Source of the DNA: Lachnospiraceae bacterium OM04-12BH | Lineage (GTDB): Bacteria; Bacillota; Clostridia; Lachnospirales; Lachnospiraceae | Direction: 5' to 3' | DNA length: 64,000 nt | NCBI GenBank assembly: GCA_003490145.1 | Contig: QULQ01000003.1 | Span: 223,722-287,721 of the forward strand | In this document: positions 1 to 8,715 of the stretch, piece after piece | How positions within the stretch are numbered: position 1 is the stretch's first letter | Layout: every line of letters begins with the position of its first letter | Notes under the pieces: generated by a model | What the model was told of the DNA's origin: nothing | The model's database searches: none | The model's input: the letters and a program-made list of their open reading frames with translations, nothing else | Position numbers and translations under genes: made by a program

Positions 1-1162
1 CGCAAGGCAGATCGGTCTTGGTGCCAAGACAAGCGCGATCAAGACAGCGATCACAACTCAGGGTGCTTCCCAGACAACAAACGATCCCTTTGATATCATG
101 ATCACGGGGGATTCGTTCTTCATTGTAAACAACGGACAGAACAATTATTTCACCAGAGATGGTTCCTTCTACGTGGATGGCGCTGGAAATCTGGCAATGA
201 CCAGTACCGGATACAATGTCATGGGCTGGAAGGTAGACCCGAATGATGCATCTGCGATCAAGCAGGACACTGTATCCGCCCTCCGGATCATGACAACAGA
301 AAACATGACATATCCTCCGGAAGCGACCAAGTCAGCAAGGATTTCCGGTATTATTGATAAGAATGATACTAATGTCAACGCTGCAGCCGGAAAGATCATG
401 AACCTGGAGTTCTATGATAATCAGGGATATAAGTATACAGCAAAGCTGAGTGTCCATTCCACAAAGGACGATGGAAAGTTTACTGTAAAGCTGGATGATA
501 TTCTGGATTCCAAGGGAAAGACGGTGCTGCCTGACCCGACAAAGGCAAGTCTGCAGCAGAATAATGCGAATGTTACAGACCCCGTGCTGGAGTTTGATCT
601 AAAGAATGGCTCCTTCAAGAATGTGGGAACAGCAGGAGGAACAGAAAGCACACTGACGCTGCACTTTGATACGGGAACCTTCCCGAGCTTTACTGATATC
701 ACTATTGATTTTTCAAAATGCTCCAATCTGAACAACAACGGTTCCTCCACTGTTTCTCCGATCCGCGGAGATGCCAAGGGAAATGGCGCCGGACGTAAGG
801 TAGGGGAAATGAGCGGGATCGAAATCCAGAAGGATGGAATGATCTATGCAAACTATGATAATGGCTGCTCCAGACTTCTTGGACAGATCGCAGTAGCAAC
901 CTTCGCAAATGCGTCCGGTCTTGCCAAGGAAGGGGATAACCTCTATTCTGCAACACAGAACTCTGGTGATTTCGATGGTATCGGAAAAGATATTACAACT
1001 GGCGGCGGCTATATGAATAACGGTGTCCTTGAGATGAGTAATGTGGATCTTTCTTCTGAGTTTACGGAAATGATCACAACCCAGCGTGGTTTCCAGGCAA
1101 ACAGCCGTATCATTACCGTATCAGATACATTACTCGAGGAGCTGACCAACCTGAAACGATAA
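1..1162 (+). CDS. flgE: Flagellar hook protein FlgE, 3' part
   Basis: The reading frame is open from base 2 with no start in view, so the gene begins left of the window; about 386 codons are visible. FlgE polymerises into the hook, the universal joint outside the cell that links rod and filament. The visible N-terminal part (GLGAKTSAI, then FDIMITGDSFFIV) matches the conserved region after the D0 domain of hook/rod proteins. The C-terminus (TEMITTQRGFQANSRIITVSDT) is the typical D0 coiled-coil helix, ending in LLEELTNLKR. The 115-base gap to flbD holds two hairpins. Position at the head of flbD-motAB-fliLMY is the usual Firmicute order. FlgG is an alternative for this family, but the length of the middle domains and the flbD neighbour favour FlgE. 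Confidence 0.93.
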   Translation, partial: ARQIGLGAKTSAIKTAITTQGASQTTNDPFDIMITGDSFFIVNNGQNNYFTRDGSFYVDGAGNLAMTSTGYNVMGWKVDPNDASAIKQDTVSALRIMTTENMTYPPEATKSARISGIIDKNDTNVNAAAGKIMNLEFYDNQGYKYTAKLSVHSTKDDGKFTVKLDDILDSKGKTVLPDPTKASLQQNNANVTDPVLEFDLKNGSFKNVGTAGGTESTLTLHFDTGTFPSFTDITIDFSKCSNLNNNGSSTVSPIRGDAKGNGAGRKVGEMSGIEIQKDGMIYANYDNGCSRLLGQIAVATFANASGLAKEGDNLYSATQNSGDFDGIGKDITTGGGYMNNGVLEMSNVDLSSEFTEMITTQRGFQANSRIITVSDTLLEELTNLKR

Positions 1163-1178
1163 GACAGACAGTAAGGGG

Positions 1179-1250
1179 CTGACAGCAGCATAGGCAGCTG
1201 TCAGAGCAAAATTTAAAACAGAAATTCTGGGGGAACCGGGAGCCGGTTCC
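1179..1250 (+). other. Two hairpins in the flgE-flbD gap
   Basis: The first hairpin pairs CTGACAGC (1179-1186) with GCTGTCAG (1197-1204). The second pairs GGAACCGG (1232-1239) with CCGGTTCC (1243-1250) around a 3-base loop. Neither is followed by a clear T-run, so they look like mRNA processing or stability elements, or weak attenuators, rather than full terminators. The flbD ribosome site starts 12 bases after the second stem. Confidence 0.5.
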
Positions 1251-1277
1251 TTCAGATATTTTGGAGGAAAAGCAGCA

Positions 1278-1463
1278 GTGATAGAGGTAACCAAGATCAA
1301 CGGGACTAAAGTACTGGTGAATCCGGATCTGATCGAAGTTGTTGAAGAAACACCGGATACTGTGGTATTCTTTACCACGGGCAGAAAAATAATTATAAAA
1401 GAAAGTAGACAAGAGATAAAAAATCTTGTAAAATCTTATAGAAAGGAAATTTTTGCACATTAA
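1278..1463 (+). CDS. flbD: FlbD/SwrD family flagellar protein
   Basis: A 61-residue protein starting with GTG behind a good GGAGG (1263-1267). It begins MIEVTKINGTKVLVNPDLIE and contains FTTGRKIIIKES, the family signature of FlbD (SwrD in Bacillus subtilis), a small cytoplasmic protein encoded between flgE and motA/fliL. In B. subtilis SwrD raises flagellar motor power and is needed for swarming. That role is known for the family and is inferred here from sequence and position. Length matches the family (60-75 residues). Confidence 0.9.
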   Translation: MIEVTKINGTKVLVNPDLIEVVEETPDTVVFFTTGRKIIIKESRQEIKNLVKSYRKEIFAH

Positions 1464-1483
1464 CGCAAAAACAGGTATTAATC

Positions 1484-2281
1484 GTGGATTTAGCGTCTCT
1501 CTTAGGGTTGTTATTATGTTTTGGAATGTGTGCCTTCGGTATGATACAGAGTGCCGGCCTTGCACATATTGACCGTTATCTGGATCTGCCGTCAATGATC
1601 ATCACATTTGGCGGTTCATTCTTTGCGATCCTGATGGGATCGACACTGAAGGATTATATCGGCGGACTGAAGAGCTTTACCCTGATCTTCAAGGCTCCTG
1701 ACCTGGATGCGAAGTCCATGATACAGAAGATCATAGATCTTTCCAATATTGCCCGTAAGGAGGGACTGCTTTCCCTGGAGGAGGCAGCAGGGGATCTGGA
1801 TGATGATTTTATGAAAAAGGGGATCCTGCTTATTGTGGATGGTACTGATCCGGATCTTGTAAGAGGAATTATGGAAACGGAGCTGATCAGTATTGAAGAC
1901 CGCCATAAGAAGAATATTTCCTTCTGGGAGGATCTTGGAGCTATGGGTCCTGCCTGGGGTATGATCGGTACACTGATCGGCCTTGTAAACATGCTTTATG
2001 AAATGGATGATCCTTCAGCAATCGGACCGTCCATGGCGGTAGCACTTATTACGACATTGTATGGATCCCTGCTTGCAAACTGGATCTGTACACCTGTTGC
2101 AAGCAAGCTTAAGACAAATAACTCGGGAGAGATCATGATGAAGGAGATCATGATCGAAGGCCTGCTTTCTATTCAGGCAGGAGAGAACCCGAGAGTCATA
2201 GAAGAGAAGTTGAAGTCCTTCCTTTCACCTGGTGACAGGATCATGCAGGAGGGTGACAACGGAGGTGAAGAGAATGGCTAA
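1484..2281 (+). CDS. motA: Flagellar motor stator protein MotA
   Basis: The 265-residue proton- or sodium-conducting stator subunit works with MotB in the cell membrane to turn the flagellum. It has the four-helix MotA/ExbB layout: two N-terminal membrane segments (about 4-22 and 33-52), a long cytoplasmic loop (about 60-150), then two more membrane segments around LGAMGPAWGMIGTLIGLVNM and ALITTLYGSLLANWI. The start is GTG at 1484 with only a weak AGG upstream. It overlaps motB by 8 bases, so the two are probably translated together in a fixed ratio. Ion specificity cannot be read safely from the sequence. Confidence 0.95.
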   Translation: MDLASLLGLLLCFGMCAFGMIQSAGLAHIDRYLDLPSMIITFGGSFFAILMGSTLKDYIGGLKSFTLIFKAPDLDAKSMIQKIIDLSNIARKEGLLSLEEAAGDLDDDFMKKGILLIVDGTDPDLVRGIMETELISIEDRHKKNISFWEDLGAMGPAWGMIGTLIGLVNMLYEMDDPSAIGPSMAVALITTLYGSLLANWICTPVASKLKTNNSGEIMMKEIMIEGLLSIQAGENPRVIEEKLKSFLSPGDRIMQEGDNGGEENG

Positions 2282-3080
2282 GAGGAAGCAGGAAGAACCG
2301 CCCAAGGGTGCCCCTGCGTGGACGTCGACCTTTGGTGATCTGATGAATCTTTTGCTGTGCTTCTTTGTAATGCTGTTTTCCATGTCTACCATGGATGCCC
2401 AGAAATTTGAATTGCTGGCAGCGTCCTTTAATCAGACGTTCAGCATATTTTCGGCAGGTGCATCTGCAATTGGTGACGGACTTCTGATCTCAAATGGTGT
2501 CAGCCAGCTGAATGAGCTGGATAATTATATTAACAGTACTGGCAGGGATGCGGAAGGAAATGTGATCCCGGATGATCTGGAATCAGCAGCAGATGCCATG
2601 GAACAGGCGAAGCTGGAAGCTTCTGAGGAGCTTGCAGAGAAGATCAGCGAGACGCTTCAGGAAAAGAACCTAAATAGTGAGATCGATGTGGAATTTACAT
2701 CCCAGTATGTGCAGCTGACACTAAATGGAGCGATACTCTTTGACTCCGGAAGTGTCAAGCTTAAGGAGGAAGCACTTCCTATCATGAACCAGGTGGGACT
2801 TATTTTGCAGAAGTACAGTCCTGGTGTGATTGAAATAGAAGGACATACGGACAATGTGCCGATGTCCGGAGCGAAATACTCCAATAATGATGAGCTTAGT
2901 GATGGACGTGCACTTTCGGTATTTTATTATCTGGTGCAGAACACCACACTGGATCCGGCGATGATCAAGCACTCTGGCAGAGGGGAATATGATCCTGTTG
3001 CTGATAACTCTACCGCAGAAGGAAGAGCGAAAAACAGACGGGTCGAGATCAAGATTTATAATGAACTCAGCTCTTACTGA
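2274..3080 (+). CDS. motB: Flagellar motor stator protein MotB
   Basis: The 268-residue peptidoglycan-anchored stator partner of MotA. A start at 2274 is chosen over an upstream in-frame ATG at 2232 because GGAGGTGA (2261-2268) sits at ideal distance and the protein then begins MAKRKQEEPPKGAPAW, as MotB proteins do. The single membrane helix (about 24-42) carries the ion-binding Asp in TFGDLMNLLLCFFVM (Asp22). The C-terminal OmpA-like domain has EIEGHTDNVPM, SDGRALSVFYYL and AKNRRVEI, which bind peptidoglycan. Its 5' end overlaps motA. Confidence 0.95.
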   Translation: MAKRKQEEPPKGAPAWTSTFGDLMNLLLCFFVMLFSMSTMDAQKFELLAASFNQTFSIFSAGASAIGDGLLISNGVSQLNELDNYINSTGRDAEGNVIPDDLESAADAMEQAKLEASEELAEKISETLQEKNLNSEIDVEFTSQYVQLTLNGAILFDSGSVKLKEEALPIMNQVGLILQKYSPGVIEIEGHTDNVPMSGAKYSNNDELSDGRALSVFYYLVQNTTLDPAMIKHSGRGEYDPVADNSTAEGRAKNRRVEIKIYNELSSY

Positions 3081-3100
3081 TATAAAGGGGACTATAAACA

Positions 3101-3613
3101 ATGAAAAAAAATCTGATATCTATCGTAATTCTTGCACTTCTGATTGTAAATGTCGTGCTTTCCGCTGTGACACTGATAAGTGTGACCGGAACCAATAAGA
3201 AAACGGCAGCACTTGTGGGAGATATCGCAGCAGCGATCTCCATAGATCTTGGAGAGGATGGCAGTGAAGAAGAACAGGAAACAGTTCCTATGTCAGATGT
3301 TGTAACATATGATATTGCAGATCTGACGATCCCTCTTGAAAGTACAGATGGCGATACGGCGAACCATGTTGCTGTGATTACTGTGACCTTTTCCATGAAT
3401 TCGAAGGACAAGGATTATAAGGCATATGGTGATCTGAGTACAAGAGAAAGCCTGATCAAGGGTGAGATCAATGATGTTGTTTCTTCCTATACGCTGGAGG
3501 ATATCAAGGTCAGCAGCAGCGAGGTGGAGCAGCAGATCCTTGAAAGAGTACAGAAGATGTTTGACTCCAAGTTCATATTTAATGTAACGTTGAGCAGTGC
3601 ACTTTATCAATAG
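3101..3613 (+). CDS. fliL: Flagellar basal body protein FliL
   Basis: A 170-residue single-pass membrane protein: a short positive N-terminus (MKKN), one helix (about 5-28), then an extracytoplasmic domain. Its pattern (AVITVTFSMNSKDKDYKAYG, then RESLIKGEINDVVSSYT) fits FliL, which forms rings around the MotAB stator and stabilises it under load. It lies between motB and fliM, the standard place in Firmicute fla/che operons. Similarity is lower than for its neighbours, as is usual for FliL, so position carries part of the call. Confidence 0.85.
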   Translation: MKKNLISIVILALLIVNVVLSAVTLISVTGTNKKTAALVGDIAAAISIDLGEDGSEEEQETVPMSDVVTYDIADLTIPLESTDGDTANHVAVITVTFSMNSKDKDYKAYGDLSTRESLIKGEINDVVSSYTLEDIKVSSSEVEQQILERVQKMFDSKFIFNVTLSSALYQ

Positions 3614-3658
3614 CACACAGATGTGGGACTGAAGAATGGATGAAGGAGGTGAGCTTCT

Positions 3659-4639
3659 GTGGGCGAGGTACTGTCTCAAAGTGAAATAGACAATCTGCTG
3701 GCTGCACTCAGCACCGGAGAACTGGATGTTGACCAGATGCAGGAGACAGGAGATAAACAGGTTAAGGACTATGATTTCAAGAGACCTGCGAAGTTCTCCA
3801 AGGAGCATCTGCGGACACTTGAAATTATTTATGAGCATTATGGAAGACTGCTGTCGACCAATCTTCCGGTTTATCTGCGGAAGAATATACAGGTGTCGGT
3901 GAGCAGCTCTGAGACTGTTACATTTTCGGAATTTACTAATTCGCTTTCCAATCCGGTCATTTTGGGGATTGTAGATTTCCAGCCGCTGAATGGAGATATT
4001 ATCATAGAACTGGCATCCAATCTTGGATTTGCCATGATAGACAGAATGCTTGGCGGACAGGGACAGCCGCTTGATAAGGCCAGGGACTTCTCAGAGATAG
4101 AGATGATCATTCTGGAAAAGCTGATGGTTGTCTGTATGCAGCTGATGAGGGAACCATGGAAGAATGTCATTGATATCAATCCGGTAATGGAGAGGATTGA
4201 GACCAATGCACAGTTTGCACAGGTGATCGCGCCAAGTGACATGATCGCGATCGTAACGATGAATGTCAAGATCGGAGACGTGGAAGGACATATGAATGTC
4301 TGTCTTCCCTTCTTTACGCTGGAAGATGTCATGGACAAGCTGAATACGAAGTACTGGTTTTCTACCATGCAGAAGGAAAGCACTGAGAATTACAGTGAAA
4401 GTCTGGAAGCTATGCTGAAAAGGGTAGATGTTCCTGTCAGGGCTGTACTTGGAAAGAGCCTTGTATCAGTGAATGATTTTATAAATCTGCAGCTGGGAGA
4501 TGTGATCAGGCTGGGAACAGGAGTTGCTTCAGAAATGGATGTATATGTAGGAAATATCAAGAAGTTCACGGCACTTCCTGGTTCAAACGGTGATAAATAT
4601 GCTGTTCGGGTCATGTCGGTGATCAGAGAGGAGGAGTAG
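3659..4639 (+). CDS. fliM: Flagellar motor switch protein FliM
   Basis: A 326-residue C-ring protein on the cytoplasmic face of the motor that binds CheY-P and sets rotation direction. It starts at GTG behind AAGGAGGTGAG (3643-3653). The N-terminus GEVLSQSEIDNLLAALS is the CheY-P docking peptide. The middle CheC-like domain includes MIDRMLGGQGQPLDKARDFSEIE, with the GGxG motif that contacts FliG, and the C-terminal SpoA domain runs from about 250 (LGKSLVSVNDFINLQLGDVI). Full length for the family, and followed after 6 bases by fliY. Confidence 0.96.
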   Translation: MGEVLSQSEIDNLLAALSTGELDVDQMQETGDKQVKDYDFKRPAKFSKEHLRTLEIIYEHYGRLLSTNLPVYLRKNIQVSVSSSETVTFSEFTNSLSNPVILGIVDFQPLNGDIIIELASNLGFAMIDRMLGGQGQPLDKARDFSEIEMIILEKLMVVCMQLMREPWKNVIDINPVMERIETNAQFAQVIAPSDMIAIVTMNVKIGDVEGHMNVCLPFFTLEDVMDKLNTKYWFSTMQKESTENYSESLEAMLKRVDVPVRAVLGKSLVSVNDFINLQLGDVIRLGTGVASEMDVYVGNIKKFTALPGSNGDKYAVRVMSVIREEE

Positions 4640-4645
4640 GAACGC

Positions 4646-5995
4646 ATGGATGGAATGTTATCGCAGGATGAAATAAATGCACTGCTTAGTGGGATGGATC
4701 TTTCCAAGGGTGCAGATGGCGATACCACAGCGGATCCTGCAAAGACAGGAGATGCCGGGGAAGCAGAAAATGCTGCAGCAGATGACAGTACGAAAACAGA
4801 AGGTGCAGGTACTTCGGGATCAGAGATCAAATCAGATCCGATTGATGAAAACCTGTTAAGTGATACAGAGAAGGATGCTATTGGAGAGATCGCCAATATC
4901 AGCATGGGGTCTTCTGCAACAACACTGTATTCGCTGGTAAACAGAAAAGTGAATATTACAACCCCAGTTGTTGAACTTGCAAACTGGGATACGGTGACTA
5001 GGGATTATCAAAGACCGTGCGTCTTTATTCAGATCAGATATACATCAGGACTTGATGGCTCCAATATTATGATACTCAAGGAGCATGACGTTAAGGTGAT
5101 CACAGACCTGATGATGGGAGGAGATGGAAGTAATACAGATGGTGAACTCGGAGAGCTACATCTGAGTGCCATTTCCGAGGCGATGAACCAGATGATGGGA
5201 TCAGCGGCCACTTCCATGTCAACGATGCTTGGGAAAATGATCGATATCAGTCCCCCGGAAGCAACCAGGATCGATCTGCAGGATTTTAAATTTGGTGGAG
5301 ACATTGCAGATTTCCTCTCACATACTTTTGTAAAGATTTCTTTCCGGATGCAGATCGAAGATCTTGTAGACAGTACGATCATGCAGCTTTATCCGATAGA
5401 ATTTGCGAAGAGCCTTTATGAAACATTTATATCCACGCAGGATTCCGCACCGACACCAGCCACTGCACCGGCACCAGCCACTGCACCGGCAGCACCGGAA
5501 CCAGCGCCATATGTGCCGCCGACAGCAGCTGCTCCGGCAGGAAGCGTGAATCCACAGATGGGCACACAGCAGATGGGTGCGGCACCTGGCTATGGAATGC
5601 CACAGATGGGCATGGCACCTGGCTACGGAATGCCGCAGATGGGTACGATGCCTGGCTATGGAATGCCACAGATGGATATGAGCCAGCAGCAGAGCATGAA
5701 TATTCAGCCTGCACAGTTCCAGAACTTTTCCGGTGCCACAGGACAGGGGCAGATGCCCGGTCAGGAGAATATCGGTCTGATCATGGATGTACCGCTGGAG
5801 GTTACCGTAGAGCTTGGAAGGACGAAGAAATCCATTGCCGAGATTCTGGATTTTGCACCGGGTACGATCATCGAACTGGACAAGATCGCCGGAGAGCCGG
5901 TAGATGTGCTGGTAAATGGAAAATTTGTAGCTAAAGGTGAAGTTGTAGTAATCGAAGAGAGTTTTGGTGTCCGCGTAACGGAGATCATTAAATAG
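4646..5995 (+). CDS. fliY: FliY: FliN-type switch protein with CheC phosphatase domain
   Basis: A 449-residue chimeric C-ring protein of Firmicutes and spirochaetes. Domains: an N-terminal CheY-P docking peptide (MLSQDEINALLSG, 4-16), an acidic linker, a CheC-like phosphatase domain (about 70-265; EKDAIGEIANISMGSSATTL and LSAISEAMNQMMGSAATSM give both E..N active-site motifs), a Pro/Ala- and Met/Gln-rich linker, and a C-terminal FliN/SpoA domain (about 375-449). It should both build the switch and dephosphorylate CheY-P. The linker holds three 11-residue repeats around PGYGMPQMG (313-345; 33-bp DNA repeats at 5582-5680), which makes the protein longer than B. subtilis FliY (378). Confidence 0.95.
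   Translation: MDGMLSQDEINALLSGMDLSKGADGDTTADPAKTGDAGEAENAAADDSTKTEGAGTSGSEIKSDPIDENLLSDTEKDAIGEIANISMGSSATTLYSLVNRKVNITTPVVELANWDTVTRDYQRPCVFIQIRYTSGLDGSNIMILKEHDVKVITDLMMGGDGSNTDGELGELHLSAISEAMNQMMGSAATSMSTMLGKMIDISPPEATRIDLQDFKFGGDIADFLSHTFVKISFRMQIEDLVDSTIMQLYPIEFAKSLYETFISTQDSAPTPATAPAPATAPAAPEPAPYVPPTAAAPAGSVNPQMGTQQMGAAPGYGMPQMGMAPGYGMPQMGTMPGYGMPQMDMSQQQSMNIQPAQFQNFSGATGQGQMPGQENIGLIMDVPLEVTVELGRTKKSIAEILDFAPGTIIELDKIAGEPVDVLVNGKFVAKGEVVVIEESFGVRVTEIIK
5582..5680 (+). repeat. 33-bp coding tandem repeat, three copies, in fliY
   Basis: Three direct copies of a 33-bp unit encode APGYGMPQMGM, APGYGMPQMGT and MPGYGMPQMDM. They are in frame inside the linker between the CheC-like and SpoA domains, so changes in copy number would alter linker length without breaking the protein. 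Confidence 0.9.
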
Positions 5996-6015
5996 AAAAG
6001 TATAGGAGAAAAGTT

Positions 6016-6378
6016 ATGGCAAAGAATATTTTAATTGTAGACGATGCAGCATTCATGCGTATGATGATTAAGGACATTCTGACCAAAAATGGTTATAATG
6101 TTGCCGGAGAAGCAGAGAATGGAGCAAAGGCTCTTGAAAAATACAACGAGCTGAAGCCCGATCTTGTTCTGATGGATATCACGATGCCGGAGGTAGATGG
6201 CATTCAGGCACTGAAAAATATCAAGGCAGCAGATCCTTCTGCACAGGTTATCATGTGTTCAGCAATGGGTCAGCAGGCAATGGTTATTGAGGCTATCCAG
6301 AGTGGAGCCAAAGACTTTATTGTAAAGCCGTTCCAGGCAGATCGAGTACTGGAGGCAGTAAAGAAGGTAGTAGGATAA
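6016..6378 (+). CDS. cheY: Chemotaxis response regulator CheY
   Basis: A 120-residue single receiver domain. It has the acidic pair in ILIVDDAAFMR, the phospho-acceptor Asp in PDLVLMDITMPEVDG, the switch Ser in VIMCSAMGQ and the Lys in FIVKPFQADRV. When phosphorylated by CheA it binds FliM and FliY to change motor rotation. AGGAGA lies just upstream. Placement between fliY and fliO is standard in this operon type. CheC, FliY and CheD, also encoded here, should control its dephosphorylation. Confidence 0.96.
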   Translation: MAKNILIVDDAAFMRMMIKDILTKNGYNVAGEAENGAKALEKYNELKPDLVLMDITMPEVDGIQALKNIKAADPSAQVIMCSAMGQQAMVIEAIQSGAKDFIVKPFQADRVLEAVKKVVG

Positions 6379-6379
6379 T

Positions 6380-6748
6380 ATGCTTCTGACAGGTATGGAC
6401 AGAACGGATGGGTTTTTACAGTTTATGACAGTACTGATCCTGTTCGTCTTTGTCCTTGCGGTCACCTGGCTGACTACGAGATGGATCGCAGGGTACCAGA
6501 AGACAAAGGCGGCAGGGTGTAATCTTGAAGTGATTGAGACCATGCGGGTTACCGGAAATAAATATCTGCAGATTGTACGTGCAGGTGAAAGATATCTGGT
6601 CATTGCAGTGGGAAAAGATGAAATTCATATGCTGGCTGAATTGTCCAGAGAAGAGATCCAGTTCCATGAAAATGGTAACGGACAGAATCTGAATTTTGGT
6701 GACATACTGGAAAAGTTTAAAAAACAGAACGCAAAAGAGGATGACTGA
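6380..6748 (+). CDS. fliO: Flagellar export apparatus assembly protein FliO
   Basis: A 122-residue protein with one N-terminal membrane helix (about 12-37, QFMTVLILFVFVLAVTWL) and a cytoplasmic tail. The pattern LEVIETMRVTGNKYLQIVRAGERYLVIAV matches FliO/FliZ, a chaperone for assembling the FliP-FliQ-FliR export gate. It starts one base after the cheY stop, with its ribosome site inside cheY; an in-frame ATG at 6395 is an alternative start. FliO is poorly conserved, but position before fliP settles the call. Confidence 0.87.
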   Translation: MLLTGMDRTDGFLQFMTVLILFVFVLAVTWLTTRWIAGYQKTKAAGCNLEVIETMRVTGNKYLQIVRAGERYLVIAVGKDEIHMLAELSREEIQFHENGNGQNLNFGDILEKFKKQNAKEDD

Positions 6749-6751
6749 GTT

Positions 6752-7630
6752 TTGAACCGCATGAAAAAGTTTTTCCATGCAAACAGAATAATGAAAATCA
6801 TATGCCTGCTGCTGACGGTGGGCATATTGTCTATTATCCCTTCTTCCAGTGTATATGCAACAGAGGTGGATTCCCACCTTACGGGCAGTACAGAGGAAAG
6901 GACGAATATTGAAGAACCGGGAACGGCCAGTACTCCTGACGAGCTTTCGGAACTGAATATTGCCAATACGATGACAGTTACCTATAATAATGGAAACGGA
7001 CAGGTGAGTGGATCCTTAAGGATTCTGATCACACTGACGCTGATCGCACTGGCACCAACCCTTCTGATCATGCTTACCTCTTTTACGAAGGTACTGATCG
7101 TTCTGCATTTTACAAGGTCAGCTTTAAATACCCAGACAGCGCCTCCGAATCAGGTGTTGATTGGGTTAGCTTTATTTCTGACCTTTTTTATTATGCGTCC
7201 TTACATGACACAGATCTATGAGGAAGCGGTTGTCCCCATGGAGCAGGGTGAGATCGACCAGCAGGAATTTTTGGAAAGAGGGATCCAGCCACTCAGGGAA
7301 TTTATGTATAAGCAGACACAGACAGAGGATGTGGATGTATTTATGGATATCAGCGGTGACAGCTGGGAGAGCGGGGCGCTGGATGATATTCCGTTATCAG
7401 TGCTGGCACCGGCCTTTATGGTGGGACAGCTAAGGGAAGCGTTTATCATTGGCTTCATTATTTATATACCGTTTATCGTGATCGATATGGTGGTATCATC
7501 AGCATTGATGAGTATGGGTATGATGATGCTGCCGCCTACAACGATATCCATGCCGTTCAAGATCCTGCTGTTTGTACTCGCAGACGGATGGAATCTGATC
7601 ATAGTGAATCTGGTTAGGACATTCAAATGA
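6752..7630 (+). CDS. fliP: Flagellar type III export gate protein FliP
   Basis: A 292-residue core subunit of the export gate. TTG at 6752 is the likely start (AGAGG at 6736-6740); ATG at 6761 is possible. A cleavable signal (IMKIICLLLTVGILSIIPS) precedes a variable region, then four membrane segments. Family motifs are ITLTLIALAPTLLIMLTSFTK, TQTAPPNQVLIGLALFLTFF and SMGMMMLPPTTISMPFKILLF. It forms the pentameric FliP ring through which hook and filament proteins leave the cell. Confidence 0.96.
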   Translation: MNRMKKFFHANRIMKIICLLLTVGILSIIPSSSVYATEVDSHLTGSTEERTNIEEPGTASTPDELSELNIANTMTVTYNNGNGQVSGSLRILITLTLIALAPTLLIMLTSFTKVLIVLHFTRSALNTQTAPPNQVLIGLALFLTFFIMRPYMTQIYEEAVVPMEQGEIDQQEFLERGIQPLREFMYKQTQTEDVDVFMDISGDSWESGALDDIPLSVLAPAFMVGQLREAFIIGFIIYIPFIVIDMVVSSALMSMGMMMLPPTTISMPFKILLFVLADGWNLIIVNLVRTFK

Positions 7631-7647
7631 TGGAAGGAGCATAAGCA

Positions 7648-7917
7648 ATGAGTATTGATGACGTTACAGCAATTGCCAGCGATGCCCTGTTTCTTGTGAT
7701 CAAGGTATCAGCGCCGATTCTTCTGGTGTCTTTGATCGTGGGGCTTCTGATCAGTATCTTTCAGACAGTAACATCGATCCAGGAACAGACACTGACCTTT
7801 GTACCCAAGATACTGGCAGTCTTTCTGTCCATTATCGTGCTGGGAAACTGGATGCTTACGCAGATAACAGAATTTATGAACAGACTGTGGTCTAATTTCA
7901 GTCTGTATACCAGGTAG
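7648..7917 (+). CDS. fliQ: Flagellar export gate protein FliQ
   Basis: An 89-residue protein with two membrane helices (about 14-38 and 50-72). The segment LIVGLLISIFQTVTSIQEQT is the FliQ/SpaQ signature. FliQ wraps around the FliP-FliR core of the export gate. Length equals the family norm. It lies 17 bases after fliP and 3 before fliR. Confidence 0.96.
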   Translation: MSIDDVTAIASDALFLVIKVSAPILLVSLIVGLLISIFQTVTSIQEQTLTFVPKILAVFLSIIVLGNWMLTQITEFMNRLWSNFSLYTR

Positions 7918-7920
7918 GAT

Positions 7921-8703
7921 ATGATAGATTACAGTTTCAGCTATGGTGATCTTGAATTATTTCTTCTTATTTTTGTCAGGGTTGCCAGCTTTGTCTATAT
8001 TGCACCATTCTTCAGTATGAGTAATACGCCGTCAAGAGTGCGTGTGGGACTTGCTTTTTTTATATCGGTTCTGTTATATCAGACAGGACCGGAGCAGGAG
8101 GCTGCATATGATACACTGACAGGATATACCATTATTGTTATGAAAGAGGCAGTAACCGGATTCCTGATAGGCTTTGGAGCCAACCTCTGCACGGCGGTAG
8201 TATCCTTTGCGGGGCAGATTGCAGATATGGAGATGGGGCTTTCCATGGCCAGTCTGTTTGACCCTGCTACCAAACAGCAGACGACGATTACCGGTGTATA
8301 TTACAATTATATGGTATTGCTTCTGCTCATGATCTCCGGCATGCACAGATATCTGCTGAAAGCACTTGCTGAGACATATGAACTGATTCCCATTAATGGA
8401 GCGGTGTTCCATGACGATGCACTGCTGCAGGCACTGATCACCTTTATGGGAGATTATATTATCGTAGGCTTCAGGATCTGCCTGCCGATTTTTGCAGTGA
8501 TGATTATCCTGAATGCTGTGCTTGGCATTCTTGCCAAGGTGTCACCGCAGCTGAATATGTTTGCAGTTGGTATCCAGATGAAGGTGCTGGTGGGTTTCTG
8601 TGTGCTTTTTGTAACAACGGCGATGCTGCCGGATGCGGCAGGCTTCATTTACGAACAGATGAAGCGTATGGTTGTCAGCTTTGTCAGGGTAATGAGTGCA
8701 TAA
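7921..8703 (+). CDS. fliR: Flagellar export gate protein FliR
   Basis: A 260-residue membrane protein with about six helices. Motifs include LIFVRVASFVYIAPFFS near the N-terminus, FAGQIADMEMGLSMASLFDP in the middle and KVSPQLNMFAVGIQMKVLVG near the C-terminus, all typical of FliR. One FliR closes the FliP ring in the export gate. It follows fliQ by 3 bases and precedes flhB by 12, giving the invariant fliPQR-flhB order. Confidence 0.96.
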   Translation: MIDYSFSYGDLELFLLIFVRVASFVYIAPFFSMSNTPSRVRVGLAFFISVLLYQTGPEQEAAYDTLTGYTIIVMKEAVTGFLIGFGANLCTAVVSFAGQIADMEMGLSMASLFDPATKQQTTITGVYYNYMVLLLLMISGMHRYLLKALAETYELIPINGAVFHDDALLQALITFMGDYIIVGFRICLPIFAVMIILNAVLGILAKVSPQLNMFAVGIQMKVLVGFCVLFVTTAMLPDAAGFIYEQMKRMVVSFVRVMSA

Positions 8704-8715
8704 AAGGAAAGCTCT

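Noticed and set aside
5582..5680. 33-bp repeats considered as CRISPR or a DNA-binding site array
   Set aside because: They are in frame in fliY, with third-position changes, so they are protein-coding repeats.
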